From Onychomys torridus (taxonomy: Eukaryota > Chordata > Mammalia > Rodentia > Cricetidae), in assembly GCF_903995425.1 (NCBI RefSeq), contig NC_050449.1, positions 9,615,278 to 9,679,277 on the forward strand: a stretch of DNA of 64,000 nucleotides, in the 5' to 3' direction. Below, piece by piece: positions 36,451 through 46,346 of this stretch; within the stretch, counting starts at the first letter, position 1; each line of letters opens with the position of its first letter. The position numbers and the translations under genes are program-made. Under the pieces are notes generated by a model. It was not told where the DNA came from. It made no database searches and was given only the letters and a program-made list of their open reading frames with translations.

Positions 36451-36630
36451 CTTCTGCAGTGGAGCCCGGTCAGTCTGCAGAGGGCATCCTTTTGTCTTCT
36501 GCAGTGGAGCCCGGTCAGTCTGCAGAGGGCATCCTTTTGTCTTCTGCAGTGGAGCCCGGTCAGTCTGCATAGGGCATCCTTTTGTCTTCTGCAGTGGAGC
36601 CTGGTCAGTCTGCAGAGGGCATCCTTTTGT
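36451..36630. repeat. 45-bp x 4 minisatellite in the L1 3' UTR
   Basis: Exactly four 45-bp units starting 'cttctgcagtggagcccggt', differing by single bases (for example 'cagtctgcat' in copy 3 and 'gagcctgg' in copy 4). 45 is divisible by three and the unit lacks stops in several frames, so open frames on both strands (36375-36750) run through it with 15-residue repeats. They are by-products and not protein genes. Confidence 0.97.
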
Positions 36631-37716
36631 TTTAGCACACAGCCTGGGGTGTTTGGGGTTTCTGTGCAAAAACCTAGCTCTGCCATTAGAAGTCTCTCTT
36701 GGTTACAAGAGATGAATGGTCAGTTGAGACTTTGCATCCCCCATTACTAGGAGTCCTCATTAGGATCACCTTCATAGGAAGTTTCCACTGTACTAGGTTT
36801 CCACAAAATCTCCCAAGAGCCCCCACAATTCCAGCAGTCTCCCCCTCTATTCCCACTCTCCACCCTATGTCCTCCTACCACTTGATTTCTCCCACTCCCA
36901 TCCCACCCACCCCTAGTTCACCCATAAAATCTATTTGTTTCCCCCTCCCATGGAGATTCCTGCTTCCCCCTTAGATCCCTCCTCTTTATCTAACCTATCT
37001 GGGTCTACAGATTATAGCTTGGTTATCATTTATTTAACAGCTAATATCCCCATATAAGTGAATACATACCATATTTACCTTTCTGGGTCTGGGTTACCTT
37101 ACCCAGAACAATTTTTTTTCTAGTTTCATCCATTTTTTTCTAGTTCCATCTAGTGCCTGTAATTTCATGAAGTCATTTATTTTTAACTGCTGAGTAATAC
37201 TTCATTGTGTAAATATACCAATTTTATTTATCCCTTCTGGTGAGGAACATCTGGGTTGTTTCCAATTTCTGACTATCATGAATAAAGCCACAATGAGCAT
37301 TGTTGAATAAATGCCCTTGTGGTAGAATGGAACAATCTTTGGGTATGTGTCCAAGAATGATATAGGTGGGTCTTGAGATAGATCAATTCCCAACTTTCTG
37401 AGGAACTGCTATATTGATTTTCATAATGGCTATACAAGTTTGCACTCCCACCAGCAATGGAGGAATGTTCCCCTTACTCCACATCCTCACCAACATAAGC
37501 TTTCACTTGTGTTGTTGATCTTAGCCATTCTGGCAGGTGTGAGGTGGAATCTCAGAGTCATTTTGATTTGCATTTACCTGCTGGCTAAAGATGTCAAACA
37601 TTTCCTTAAATGTTTCTCAGCCATTTGAAATTTCTCTATTTTAGCTCTGCACTCCATTTTAAAAATTGGATTATTTGTTTTTTTAATATCTAGTTTATTG
37701 AATTCTTTATGTATTT

Positions 37717-38192
37717 TGTTGTTAGTTGTTTTTTTCTCTTTTTGGGGGGGGGCAGCCACCCAGCTACTGAATAAATTCACACATGGAGGCTTATTATCAC
37801 TTATGAATGCCAGACCTTAGCTTGGCTTAGTTTCTTGCCAGCTTTCCTTAACTTAACTTATCCTGCCTACCTTTTGCCTCTGGGCTTTTCCTGTTCTCTT
37901 ACCTCTGTAAATCTTACTCTGTTGCTTGTTGTGTAGCTGGGTGGCTGGCCCCTAGAGTCCTCCTCCTTCTCTGACTGCTAAATCTCTTCATTCCTCCAGC
38001 TCTTTTTTTCCCTCCTCGCAGATTTCTCCTTCTATTTATCCTCTCTGTCTGCCAGCCCCACCTATTCTCTTTCCTGCCTATTCAGCTCTTTATTAGATCA
38101 TCAGGTGTTATACACAGCAACACAGCTTCATAGAGTTCAACATATGCAACATAAGCAAAAATAGCACACCTTAAAATAATATTCCCCAACCA
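37717..38192 (-). mobile_element. Inverted solo LTR of the element B family
   Basis: Reversed, it reads 'tggttggggaatattatttt', 'cacctgatgatctaataaag', 'ggggctggcagacagagagg', 'gctaaggtctggcattcata' to 'agctgggtggctgccccc', matching both LTRs of element B throughout. There is no second LTR or interior, so the internal region was deleted by LTR-LTR recombination. It sits in ORF2 of the older L1 and is younger than that L1. The hexamers 'gtattt' and 'gtcttc' at its edges may be a decayed target duplication (4 of 6 match). Confidence 0.85.
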
Positions 38193-39618
38193 GTCTTCTA
38201 TTGAATGTGGAGTTGGTGAAAATCTTTTCCCATTTTGTAGGCTACTGCTCCGTCCAATTGATGATGTCCTTTACCTTACAAAAGCTTTTCAGTTCCATGA
38301 GGTCTGATTTATTAATTGTTGATCTTAGTGCCATTGGTGCTATTGGTATTCCATTCAGGAAATTGTCTCCTGTGCCAATGAGTTCAAGACTATTCCCCAC
38401 TTTTTTCTTCTATCAGGTTCATGTATCTGATCTTATGTTGAGGTCTTTGATCCACTTGGACTTGAGTTTTGTGCAGGGTGATAGATATGGATCTATTTGC
38501 ATTCTTCTACATGCCAACATCTGACTAGACCAGCACCCTCTGTTGAGGATGCTTTCTTTTTTTCCACTATATATTTCTGGTTTGTTTATCAAAAATCAGG
38601 TGTCAAAAAATGTGTGTGGATTTACATCTTGGTCTTCAATTCAACTCCATTGATCAACATATGGGTTTTTAATGGCAACACAATTTGCTTTTTATTATTA
38701 CAACTCTGTAGTACAGCTTGAAATCAGTGATGGTGAGACCTCCAGCAGTTCTTTTATTGTTCAGGATTGTTTTAGCTATCCTGGGTTTTTGTTTTTCCAT
38801 ATGAAGTTGAGACTTGTCCTTTCAAGGTCTATAAAGAATTTTGTTGAAATTTTGATGGGGATTGCACTGAATCTGTAGATTGCTTTTGGTAAAACAGCCA
38901 TTTTTACTATGTTAATCCTACTGATCCATGATCATAGGAGATCTTTCCATCTTCTGATATCTTCTTCAATTTCTTTCTTCAAAGACTTGAAGTTTTTATC
39001 ATATAAGTCTTTCACTTACATGGCTAAAGTTACCCCAAGATATTTTATATTATTTGAGGCTATGGTGAATGGTATTGTTTCCATGAATTCTTTCTCAATC
39101 TGTTTGTAATTTGCATATACTTTTTTTTGAGTTAATCTTGTATCCAGCCACTGAGGTGTTTATCAGCTGTAAGGGTTTCCTGGTAGAATTTTTAGAATCA
39201 CTTATGTATAGTATTAAGCATATGCAAATAATGATGCTTTGATTTCTTCCTTTCTAATATATATCCCCCTTGGTCTCCTTCAGTTGTCTTATTGCTCTAA
39301 CTAGAACTTCAAGTACTATATTGAATAGGGATGGGGAAAGTGGAGAACTTTGTCTTGTTCCCTATCTTAGTGGAATTGATTTGAGTTTCTTTTCATTTAC
39401 TTTGATGCTGGATGTAGACTTGCTGTAAATTGTCTTAATTATATTGAGGTATGTCCCTTGTATCCCTAATCTCTCCAGAAATTTTATCATAAAGGATGTT
39501 GAATTTTGTCATAGGCCTTTTCTGCATCTAATGAAATAATCATAGTTTTTTCTTCCAGTTTATTTATATGGTGGATTACAGTTACTGATTTTTGTATATT
39601 GAACCATCCCAGAATTTT

Positions 39619-39945
39619 GTTTGTGCTCTAACAAATAAAGCTTGCCTGGATATCAGAGTGTGAAGCTAGCCACTAGTTAACCATAGAGGCTAGGCAGTGG
39701 TGGCACACACCTTTTACTCCCAACACTAGGAAGGTGGAGACAGGAAGTGAAGTGGCTGGGCAGAGAGAGTATAAGGCAGGTGGAGACAGAAGTTTAGCCC
39801 TCCTCCCTTAGTCTGAGGATTCCTAGAGGTAAGAAGTCTCTCTAGTGGCTTTATTTCTCTCATCTTTCAGCTTTCACCCTCAATATATGACTCTGGGTTT
39901 TTATTATTAAGACCAATTAGATTTTGTGCTACGGATGACCTTGTT
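39619..39945 (-). mobile_element. Composite repeat 'C', copy 2, inverted, inside L1 ORF2
   Basis: Reverse complement starts 'ggtcttaataataaaaac', then 'catatattgagggtgaaagc' and 'gaaagatgagagaaataaag', parallel to the start of copies at 34323 and 50118. The middle is a single B1-like piece ('ggcagtggtggcacacacct' on plus). The other end is 'gcaagctttatttgttagag'. L1 ORF2 sequence is interrupted exactly here. Related 'gattttgt..gct' sequence on both sides may be the target duplication. Confidence 0.75.
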
Positions 39946-41036
39946 GATGTGTTCTTGGATTCAGTTTGCTAGAATTTTATTGAGTATTTTTGCATCTCTG
40001 TTCATGAGATAAATTGGTCTGTAATTTTTTTTCTTTCTTTGTTGAGTCTTTGTGTAGTTTGGGTATCATGGTAACTGTGGCCTCCTAAAATGAATTGGAA
40101 GATGACCCTTCTGTTTCTATTGTGTGGGATAATTTGAGAAGTGTTGGCATTAACTCATCTTTGAAAGTCTGGTAGAATTCTACGCTAAAATCATCTGGCC
40201 CTGGACTTTTTTGGGAGGGGGTACTTTTAATGACTGCTTCTTATTTCAGTAGGGGTTATAAGTCTATTTAAAATGTTTATCTGCTCTTGATTTAACTTCC
40301 GTAAGTAATACCTACCAAGAAAGTTATCCATTTCTTTTAGACTTTTCAATTTTGTGGAGTACAGGTTTTCAAAGTATGACCTAATGATTTTTTGGCTTTC
40401 CTCAGTGTCTGTTGTTATGTCCCTCTTGGTGATTTTGTTAACTTGGATATTCTCTCTCTGCCTTTCAGTTAGTTTGGATAAGGGTTTGCCTATCTTTTTG
40501 ATTTTCTCAAAGAACCAACTTTTTGTGTCATTGATTATTTGTCCTGTTCTCTTTGTATTATATGATTTCAGCCCTCAATTTGATTATATAATGCTGTCTA
40601 TTCCTCTTGGATTTGCTTGTTTCTTTTCATTTTTGAGCTTTTAGGTGTGCTGTTAAATTGTTAGTATGAGAGCTCTCCAATGTTTCTATGTAGGCTCTTA
40701 GTGCTCTGAACTTTACCCTCTTGTTGTGTCCCATAAGTTTGAATATACTCTGTCTTCATTTTCATTGAACTCTAGGAAGTCTTTAATTTCTTCATTTCTG
40801 CCTTGAACCATTTTTTCATTCAGTAGAGAGTTGTTCGGTTTCCATGAGTTTGTGAGCTTTCTGTTGTTTTTGTTTTTGTTGAAATCCAGCTTTAATACAT
40901 GGTAGTCTGATGGAATGCAGGGAGTTATTCCAATATTCTTATATCTGTTGAGGCTTGCTTTTCATTCAGGTATGTGGTCAGTTTTGGAGAAAGTTCTACG
41001 AGATGCAGAGTAGAATGTATATTCTTTGTGTTTGAG

Positions 41037-41383
41037 CTAAAACTCACACTGAGTTTGAGTTGCAGTCCCTGTAATGGAAAAAATTCTGATGTTTGGGGAT
41101 CCACCAGTTGATGAGGTTCCTTGCCTGCTAGGAAGTGACCTTCTATACACCAGCAGCAAGCTGCAGTGTTCCTGAGATGGCTTTGCAGGTGTTGATTCCA
41201 CATAGAAAGTACAACTCTGCTTCTCGATGGTGGGCCCCATCATATTCCTGATGAAATAGAACTTATTCTTCAGATGCCAATACCATCCTAGCTTCAGTTG
41301 CATAGTAAGAAACTAAGACCTGACTAGTTAGATCCTGACATAAAGGCTGATTTCTAAAAGTCCTGTGTGAATAATTTTGCCTG
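41037..41383. other. Unrecognised segment abutting the L1 truncation
   Basis: An 88-codon minus frame (41037-41303) begins 'MQLKLGWYWHLKNKFYFIRN', a composition more protein-like than most frames here. I cannot match it to any family. It may be a fragment of an unrecognised retrocopy, or just unique sequence. Confidence 0.35.
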
Positions 41384-41610
41384 GGACTGGGAGACAGCTC
41401 ACCTAGCAGAATGCTTGCCTTGAGAGCATGAAGACTTGAGTTTGATCTCCAGAATCCATGTGAAAAATGCTGAATGTGGTGGTGTGTGCTTTTAATCCCA
41501 GTGCTGGGAGATGGAAACAGGAAGGTTTCTGGGGCTGGTTGGCCAACTAGTCAAACCTAATTAGTGAACTCCAGGCCTTAGGATGACCTTTGTTAATCTT
41601 TTATTTTTAA
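41384..41610 (+). mobile_element. B4-group SINE
   Basis: tRNA-like half 'gggagacagctcacctagca' to 'gagtttgatctccagaatcc', then B1-like half 'gaatgtggtggtgtgtgctt' to 'gtgaactccaggccttagga'. Confidence 0.8.
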
Positions 41611-41614
41611 CTGA

Positions 41615-41899
41615 TTTACACCATTATGTAGAAAATTATTTTTCATATAAAGTGTATTAGTGTGTGTTGGGTTTTTCCAACCCTATCTGAATTTTGACTT
41701 TTACTTGAGGTGTGAACATTTACGTTTAATGTAGTTGTTGACATGTTTGGTTTAAGCCATCTTGCTTTTTGTTACAACTGCTCTTTGTTTCTGGTTTCCT
41801 TTTATTCTTTTTTTGGTCTTATTTTGAATTAATTAATCTTGTTTCTAGTGATTCCAGTTTTCTGTTTTGTTGGCTAATTAGCCAATAAATGCTATACGG
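41615..41899 (-). mobile_element. Decayed old L1, probably ORF2 5' part, minus strand
   Basis: 'cttttacttgaggtgtgaac' and 'tttaatgtagttgttgacat' then 'gctctttgtttctggtttcc' resemble the reversed L1 ORF2 N-terminal region. With the ORF1-like sequence at 42960-43780 the order fits one old minus-strand L1. Confidence 0.5.
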
Positions 41900-41977
41900 T
41901 TCAGTGACTGCTTTAGGGTTCAGCGATTGTCTAAGAGTTCAATGATTGCTTTAGGGTTTAGTGATAGTGCTTTAGGG
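41900..41977. repeat. 19-21-bp tandem repeat, four copies
   Basis: Units at 41900, 41919, 41938 (19 bp each) and 41957 (21 bp), consensus 'ttcagtgattgctttaggg'. Confidence 0.85.
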
Positions 41978-41982
41978 TTTAT

Positions 41983-42166
41983 AGAATATATGTTTTTGTT
42001 TGTTTGTTTTTTGAGACAGGGTTTCTCTGTGTAGCTTTGTGCCTTTTCTGGAACTCACTTGGTAGCCCAGGCTGGCCTCGAACTCACAGAGATCCACCTG
42101 GCTCTGCCTCCCGAGTGCTGGGATTAAAGGCATGCGCCACCACCGCCTGGCAGAATATATGTTTTT
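41983..42166 (-). mobile_element. Young B1 SINE, minus strand, perfect 15-bp target duplication
   Basis: B1 body 41998-42151, cricetid sub-type ('tagctttgtgccttttctgg'), reversed with a (TTTG)n tail. Flanked by identical 15-mers 'agaatatatgttttt' at 41983 and 42152. The perfect duplication marks one of the youngest insertions in the window. Confidence 0.97.
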
Positions 42167-42959
42167 AATTGGCCACATACCACTAGCCAGTGCCACTGCA
42201 TTTACTTCATGAATGTTTAAGAACTTTCTAACAGTATTTCTCCATTTCTGCTTTCTCAGCCTTTATGTCGCATAGACAAATATTTATTCTTAGTTGTGAG
42301 TGCTGTGCATGTTCAAGATCAAGATGATGGCAGACCCTGTGTCTGGTGGATGACAACTTCTTGGTCATATCCCCACAGGTTTTCTGTCACGACCTTGACT
42401 CTCAATCTATACTTTGACCTTGGACCATACAGCCTTGTTTGAGAAAGCCCTGATCTCGAAGACAACTTCTCATTAATTCCATCTAAACTCTGTGTTCATT
42501 ACTACTGAAAACAGTTATATCTTTAAGTAAGACTTGCTGAGCACTTACTATTACTTACTACTTTGCAATAGTGGGTTATAATCATTAAGCCACTTATCTC
42601 TGTTGTATCTTCAAGGGACAGAGACTAGGGAGAGAATCAAGTTCTCTTTTGTCTCTCTTCCAAGTGTACTAAAGCCCTCACTAGGGCTCCATCCTCGTGA
42701 CCTAATAAGCTCTCAGAGGCTCCATGTCTGAATAACAACTCATTGGCCTGTCCAGTACCAATGTGGATTTTGAGGGGCACAAACATGTAGTGATGATATG
42801 TTATTAATGTCAAAATACATTGCCATGTGTTTAGTTATTTCTAAAGAGATTTGAATAGTCAGATAGCACCTATTATCCATGTGGTGCCCATTTCTGCTGC
42901 TCTTCGTCCCTTTATATAGACCCAGGTTTCTACCTGGTATCACTTCCTACCTGGAAGAT
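42167..42959. other. Unassigned sequence within the decayed L1 block
   Basis: Lies between ORF2-like and ORF1-like L1 fossils but carries no phrase I can assign. It may include independent unique sequence. Confidence 0.4.
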
Positions 42960-43780
42960 TTTCTTTAACAAATTTGTTAAAACAAATCTGGGGGTGGGTG
43001 ATGGGCTCAGCTGGTGTGTCTGCATACACCTTTACTTTGAGTGCTGTTTTTCTGGGTATAAGTTAAAGCTGGTTGTTTCATTTCTTTTGGACTGTGAAAA
43101 CCTTCCATCCTCTTCTCGCTCCCATTGCCTCCAGCAATGAGTCTGCTGTCATCCTTGTGTCCCAGTTTCTCCTGTGCACAGCATGTCCCTTGTTTAGCTG
43201 ATTTTAGGTTTTGTGTCCATCCTTGATTTTCAGCTGTTTGCTGATGGTGTGCCTGGATTTTATTTTCCTCAGGTGTCTTATGAAAGGCACTTACCGAGTC
43301 TCTTGGATTTAGAGTTCTCATCATATTTTAATGTTCCTTGTCATTATTCCTTGAATTACCTGTTAGGCCTTCTGAAGCTCACCAACAGCTCTTGGGTATT
43401 CATTTCATCTTTCATTTGAAGCTCATTATATGGTTTTTAATGGTCTGTATTGAAGCTCACCATTCTTTCCTTCTGCAATACTTTTTCTTATAATCCAGTC
43501 TGCCATGGTGTCTAGTCAATGCAGCATTCTTCTCTGTGCTGGAGTTTTTTAATAGCTTTGCCTCAGTTTCAATGTCCAAACATCTAGAGTATAGTTATTA
43601 GATTTTTTTTTAAAAGTCCTTCTCTGAATTATTTTGAATTGATTCTGACTGATTTGTCTCCCCATCGTGGGCCATATTTTAGCATGTCTTTGTATGCCTG
43701 GTGATCTTTGGTTCAGTTCCAGATATTATGAATGTATTGTGAAGAATTCACTTTGATCCTTTGTCAGAGTCTTGTCAGAG
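42960..43780 (-). mobile_element. Decayed L1/HAL1 ORF1 region, minus strand
   Basis: Reversed order of ORF1 landmarks: 'tgctgtttttctgggtataa' (C-terminal side), 'gcaatgagtctgctgtcatc', 'gctgatggtgtgcctggatt', then 'gggccatattttagcatgtc' and 'tttgtatgcctggtgatctt' (N-terminal side). The 105-codon minus frame 43007-43324 is a decayed piece of ORF1, with no catalytic role. Confidence 0.65.
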
Positions 43781-43811
43781 TCTTTCTGTTTGGCTCAAAA
43801 TCCTGAGTTAA

Positions 43812-43888
43812 AGTGATGTTCCCACCTCAGCCTCTCAGAATTAGACCTACAGGCATGCACCATATACCCAACATAAAGCCAGTCTAAA
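43812..43888 (-). mobile_element. Old B1/7SL-type fragment, minus strand
   Basis: 'gttcccacctcagcctctca' and 'acctacaggcatgcaccata' are the reversed 5' half of a 7SL-derived SINE. Confidence 0.6.
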
Positions 43889-43992
43889 CCAGAGCTTAGT
43901 AGCAAATTGCATGCTTAGTGTTCATGGGGCTCTGGATTGAAACCTGAGTGGCAATAAAACAAAACAAAGCAAAACAAAAGACACAACAAAAC
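43889..43992 (+). mobile_element. ID SINE with A-rich tail
   Basis: 'ccagagcttagtagcaaatt' to 'ctctggattgaaacctgagt' is an ID (tRNA-Ala-derived) body with A and B boxes, followed by an (AAAAC)n tail. Confidence 0.75.
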
Positions 43993-44599
43993 ACTGTGCA
44001 TGTGAGAGTGAGCACACACACCCATTCAACTTCTTCAAATTCAAGTTTAAAACATCTCTTACATCAACTAATCAACATATCGATTTGTTGTGGGAGTTAC
44101 CTTAACATACTCTCCTTTTTACCTCCAGTCTGTACACATGCCATTCCCAATACCTGAAGTGGCACCTCCCTATCTATTTAGTTAACTTCCTACCCTTTAT
44201 CTGTTAGTTCATATATCACTTCCTCAGCACCCTCTCTTGATTCTTTGAACTAGTTTTGATCCCTCCTCTTGGGTTTGGTTCTGAGAGTTGTTTTTTTCTT
44301 ATGCAACTCAATTTCTTAAATCATGGCCTCTGTAAGGGGAGGAACATCAGTTATATACACACAAATATATACATATGCATACACACATAGGTGTATATTT
44401 AGACATATACATAAATGCATATATATGTGTGTATGTATATTTAAAGCTATGTCTGTCATAGTGAGGAACCCATGAAAGCACTAATTTAAATTTTCTTTAG
44501 ATTTATCAAGCTGGTTACATATTAGGGAATATTCTCCAGTGTTTACTTGAAAGGAGCCCAGTGAGGTGAAGATGCTGAGGTGTATGATGGAACGCACAA
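43993..44599. other. Unassigned sequence with AT/CA-rich stretch
   Basis: 44345-44455 is a degenerate (TA)(CA)(TGTA) simple-repeat zone. No repeat family or gene recognised. Confidence 0.5.
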
Positions 44600-44790
44600 G
44601 AGCTCTGACTCCAGACAAGTGTGGGTTTAAACTGCGGTGTCATCACTTCTTAGCTGAGTGACCTGGGAAAGTTGTTTGCTTTCTGAGTCTCAAGGTGTCA
44701 GTGCTAATGTTAACACGGAGACAGTGATAGCTTCTTCCTGGAGTTGTTATGACAAGGGAATGAGGTGAACTATATAACACTCTTAACATA
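44600..44790 (+). mobile_element. MIR SINE fossil
   Basis: 'cttagctgagtgacctggga', 'tttctgagtctcaaggtgtc' and 'tggagttgttatgacaaggg' lie in MIR sense order. Confidence 0.75.
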
Positions 44791-46034
44791 CAGCAGGGCT
44801 GCAGAGACACTGCCTGGCCTCTGTTCATCTCTCGACGTTCTCGGTCACCTTCTCCGGAGTGAATTATTAACACAAATGAGTACAGATATGACACAGAGAA
44901 AAAGTTCCCTTCTCTAGGTTGATGACAAAAATATGGACAAGCTAGACATAAAACCAAGGAGAATCAGAATCAGAGGAGACTCGAGAGAAAGGCTTCATTG
45001 TGGTGAACAGATTGAAATTCAGAGAAGTTAATTATCCAGGGCCCTGGAGAAGGCAATAAGGATTGGAGGAAAAGCACTCCTAAGTATCTTAGGGTAACTG
45101 AAGTCATACAAGGACAGACTCACACTGAGTCCTGAAAGATGACTCTCACATGATATCGACTGACAGAGAAGGTGGGGTTCTGGGGCCTGTTCTGTTTTGT
45201 CTCCATTTCTGAGACCCAGGAGTCCTTGTGTGAAAGTGTCCTGGGGCACTGGTGTCCAGTGGTGTTCATGTGTGGTTTCTATATAGAACTGTCTATTAGT
45301 TGTTACCACCAACCATATCTAACTCCATGGAATAAAATTCCTATGAGGGGCAGGTCAGGGCCCTGTGAGGACCCACAAAGGTTGAGTCTATTTCTGCTGT
45401 TGGGGAAGGTGGCCAGTGGCTAGGACGAGAACTGTGAACTCTTATGTCAGGAGGCCCTGATATGAACCAAGTCATTAGCATCTTATGATTGTGTGTTGTT
45501 CTTCCTAGTTGATCTCTGGGACAAGTGCCAGAAAAATAAATGAGAACCAGAGTCCAAATTAAACATTGTCTTATCATATGTCAGAGACAAAAGCATGAAG
45601 ATAAAAATCTCCATGCCAACTAGAGCTAGGACAAAGGAAAGAGTGCCAGCTGAAACCATAGTTTGGAGCTAAGAAGTAGAACAAATGAAGCTGACCATCT
45701 GCTGGAACGGAGGGGGAGCCTCAGAAAACCACTGGCCTGGGACCTGGTGGGACGCCTCCATGACCTCTGCCCAGTCAGGGAAGACCGGGAAGAGTAGCAG
45801 TCTCCTCCACTGAATGTGGAATGTCACACAAGACCAGAGCAAATTAGTTCTTTAACAGCTCTCCATCTTCTACCCATTGGTAGCACCTACTTTCCAGCTT
45901 CCACAATTTTCCAAGATGCCCCATGAGGCACTGCCTTTTTCCTTAACAGAAAACACATGGCAGGAAGAGTACAGAACCTTCCCAAGTCAGTTTGCAATGC
46001 TCTACATTTTTCTACTTGTAGATGATTCTAAAAT
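44791..46034. other. Unassigned sequence
   Basis: 1.2 kb with no repeat phrase. The short frames 45028-45312 and 45341-45577 (minus) have no recognisable motif. A tract free of obvious repeats is a reasonable place to look for conserved non-coding sequence. Confidence 0.4.
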
Positions 46035-46135
46035 AATTTAGCTCTTCTAGGCCTCACCTTACCCAAACTGAATTGGTGGTGAGGATTAAAATGATATTCT
46101 GTTCACAGAGTACTTAATAAAGTGTTAACACTTAG
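46035..46135 (+). mobile_element. Possible MIR remnant
   Basis: 'cctcaccttacccaaactga' and 'ggtgaggattaaaatgat' are weakly MIR-like. Confidence 0.35.
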
Positions 46136-46159
46136 AATTGTCAAAGCATATATTTTCCT

Positions 46160-46346
46160 TTAATTAAACTTCTTATTTATTAGTGTATGTATGTATTTTA
46201 GAGTTCATATAGTGGCATACATATGGAGGCCAAAAGACAGTTTTGTGGGTCTCTTCTTCTACCTTTATGTGGGTTCTGGGGATTGAACTCAGGTCATCAG
46301 TCTTGCATGCAAGCACCTTTACCTGCTGAGTAATCTAGCTAGCCCA
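46160..46346 (-). mobile_element. B2/B3-family SINE, minus strand
   Basis: 'ggaggccaaaagacagtttt', 'atgtgggttctggggattga', then 'cctgctgagtaatctagcta' give the reversed tRNA-derived body. The AT-rich left end is the tail. Confidence 0.8.

Larger units (their letters stand above)
37202..40920 (-). pseudogene. L1 ORF2 remnants of the older L1
   Basis: Only short pieces stay open. 37202-37393 retains the ORF2 C-terminal signature ('YHKGIYSTMLIVALFMIVRN', 'NWKQPRCSSPEG'). 37574-37780 keeps 'MAEKHLRKC'-like sequence. Further upstream the reverse-transcriptase region is seen only as nucleotide similarity. Numerous stops and frameshifts plus two insertions. The plus-strand frames at 38201-38524 and 40354-40644 are antisense shadows. 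Confidence 0.85.
35448..41036 (-). mobile_element. Long rodent L1 (Lx-like), minus strand, interrupted
   Basis: Reverse-strand L1. The 3' end is 'cttattgaaaatagattctt' after a T8 run. A 3' UTR of about 1.6 kb runs to near 37080 and contains a 45-bp minisatellite, then degraded ORF2 runs to a 5' truncation near 41036. Two later insertions split ORF2: an inverted solo LTR (37717-38192) and composite repeat C (39619-39945). ORF2 sequence resumes on each side. More diverged than the L1 at 28262, hence older. Not mobile: no ORF1, no 5' UTR, many stops. Confidence 0.92.

Noticed and set aside
36451..36630. CRISPR-like array
   Set aside because: The repeats are directly adjacent with no unique spacers, in a mammalian L1.
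36375..36750. Repeat-containing proteins on both strands
   Set aside because: They are translations of the 45-bp minisatellite in an L1 3' UTR, open on both strands only because the unit is a multiple of three without stops.
38201..38524. Plus-strand coding frame
   Set aside because: Antisense shadow of L1 ORF2, as is the frame at 40354-40644.
41900..41977. Interstitial telomere repeat
   Set aside because: TTAGGG recurs only once per 19-21-bp unit and is not in tandem.
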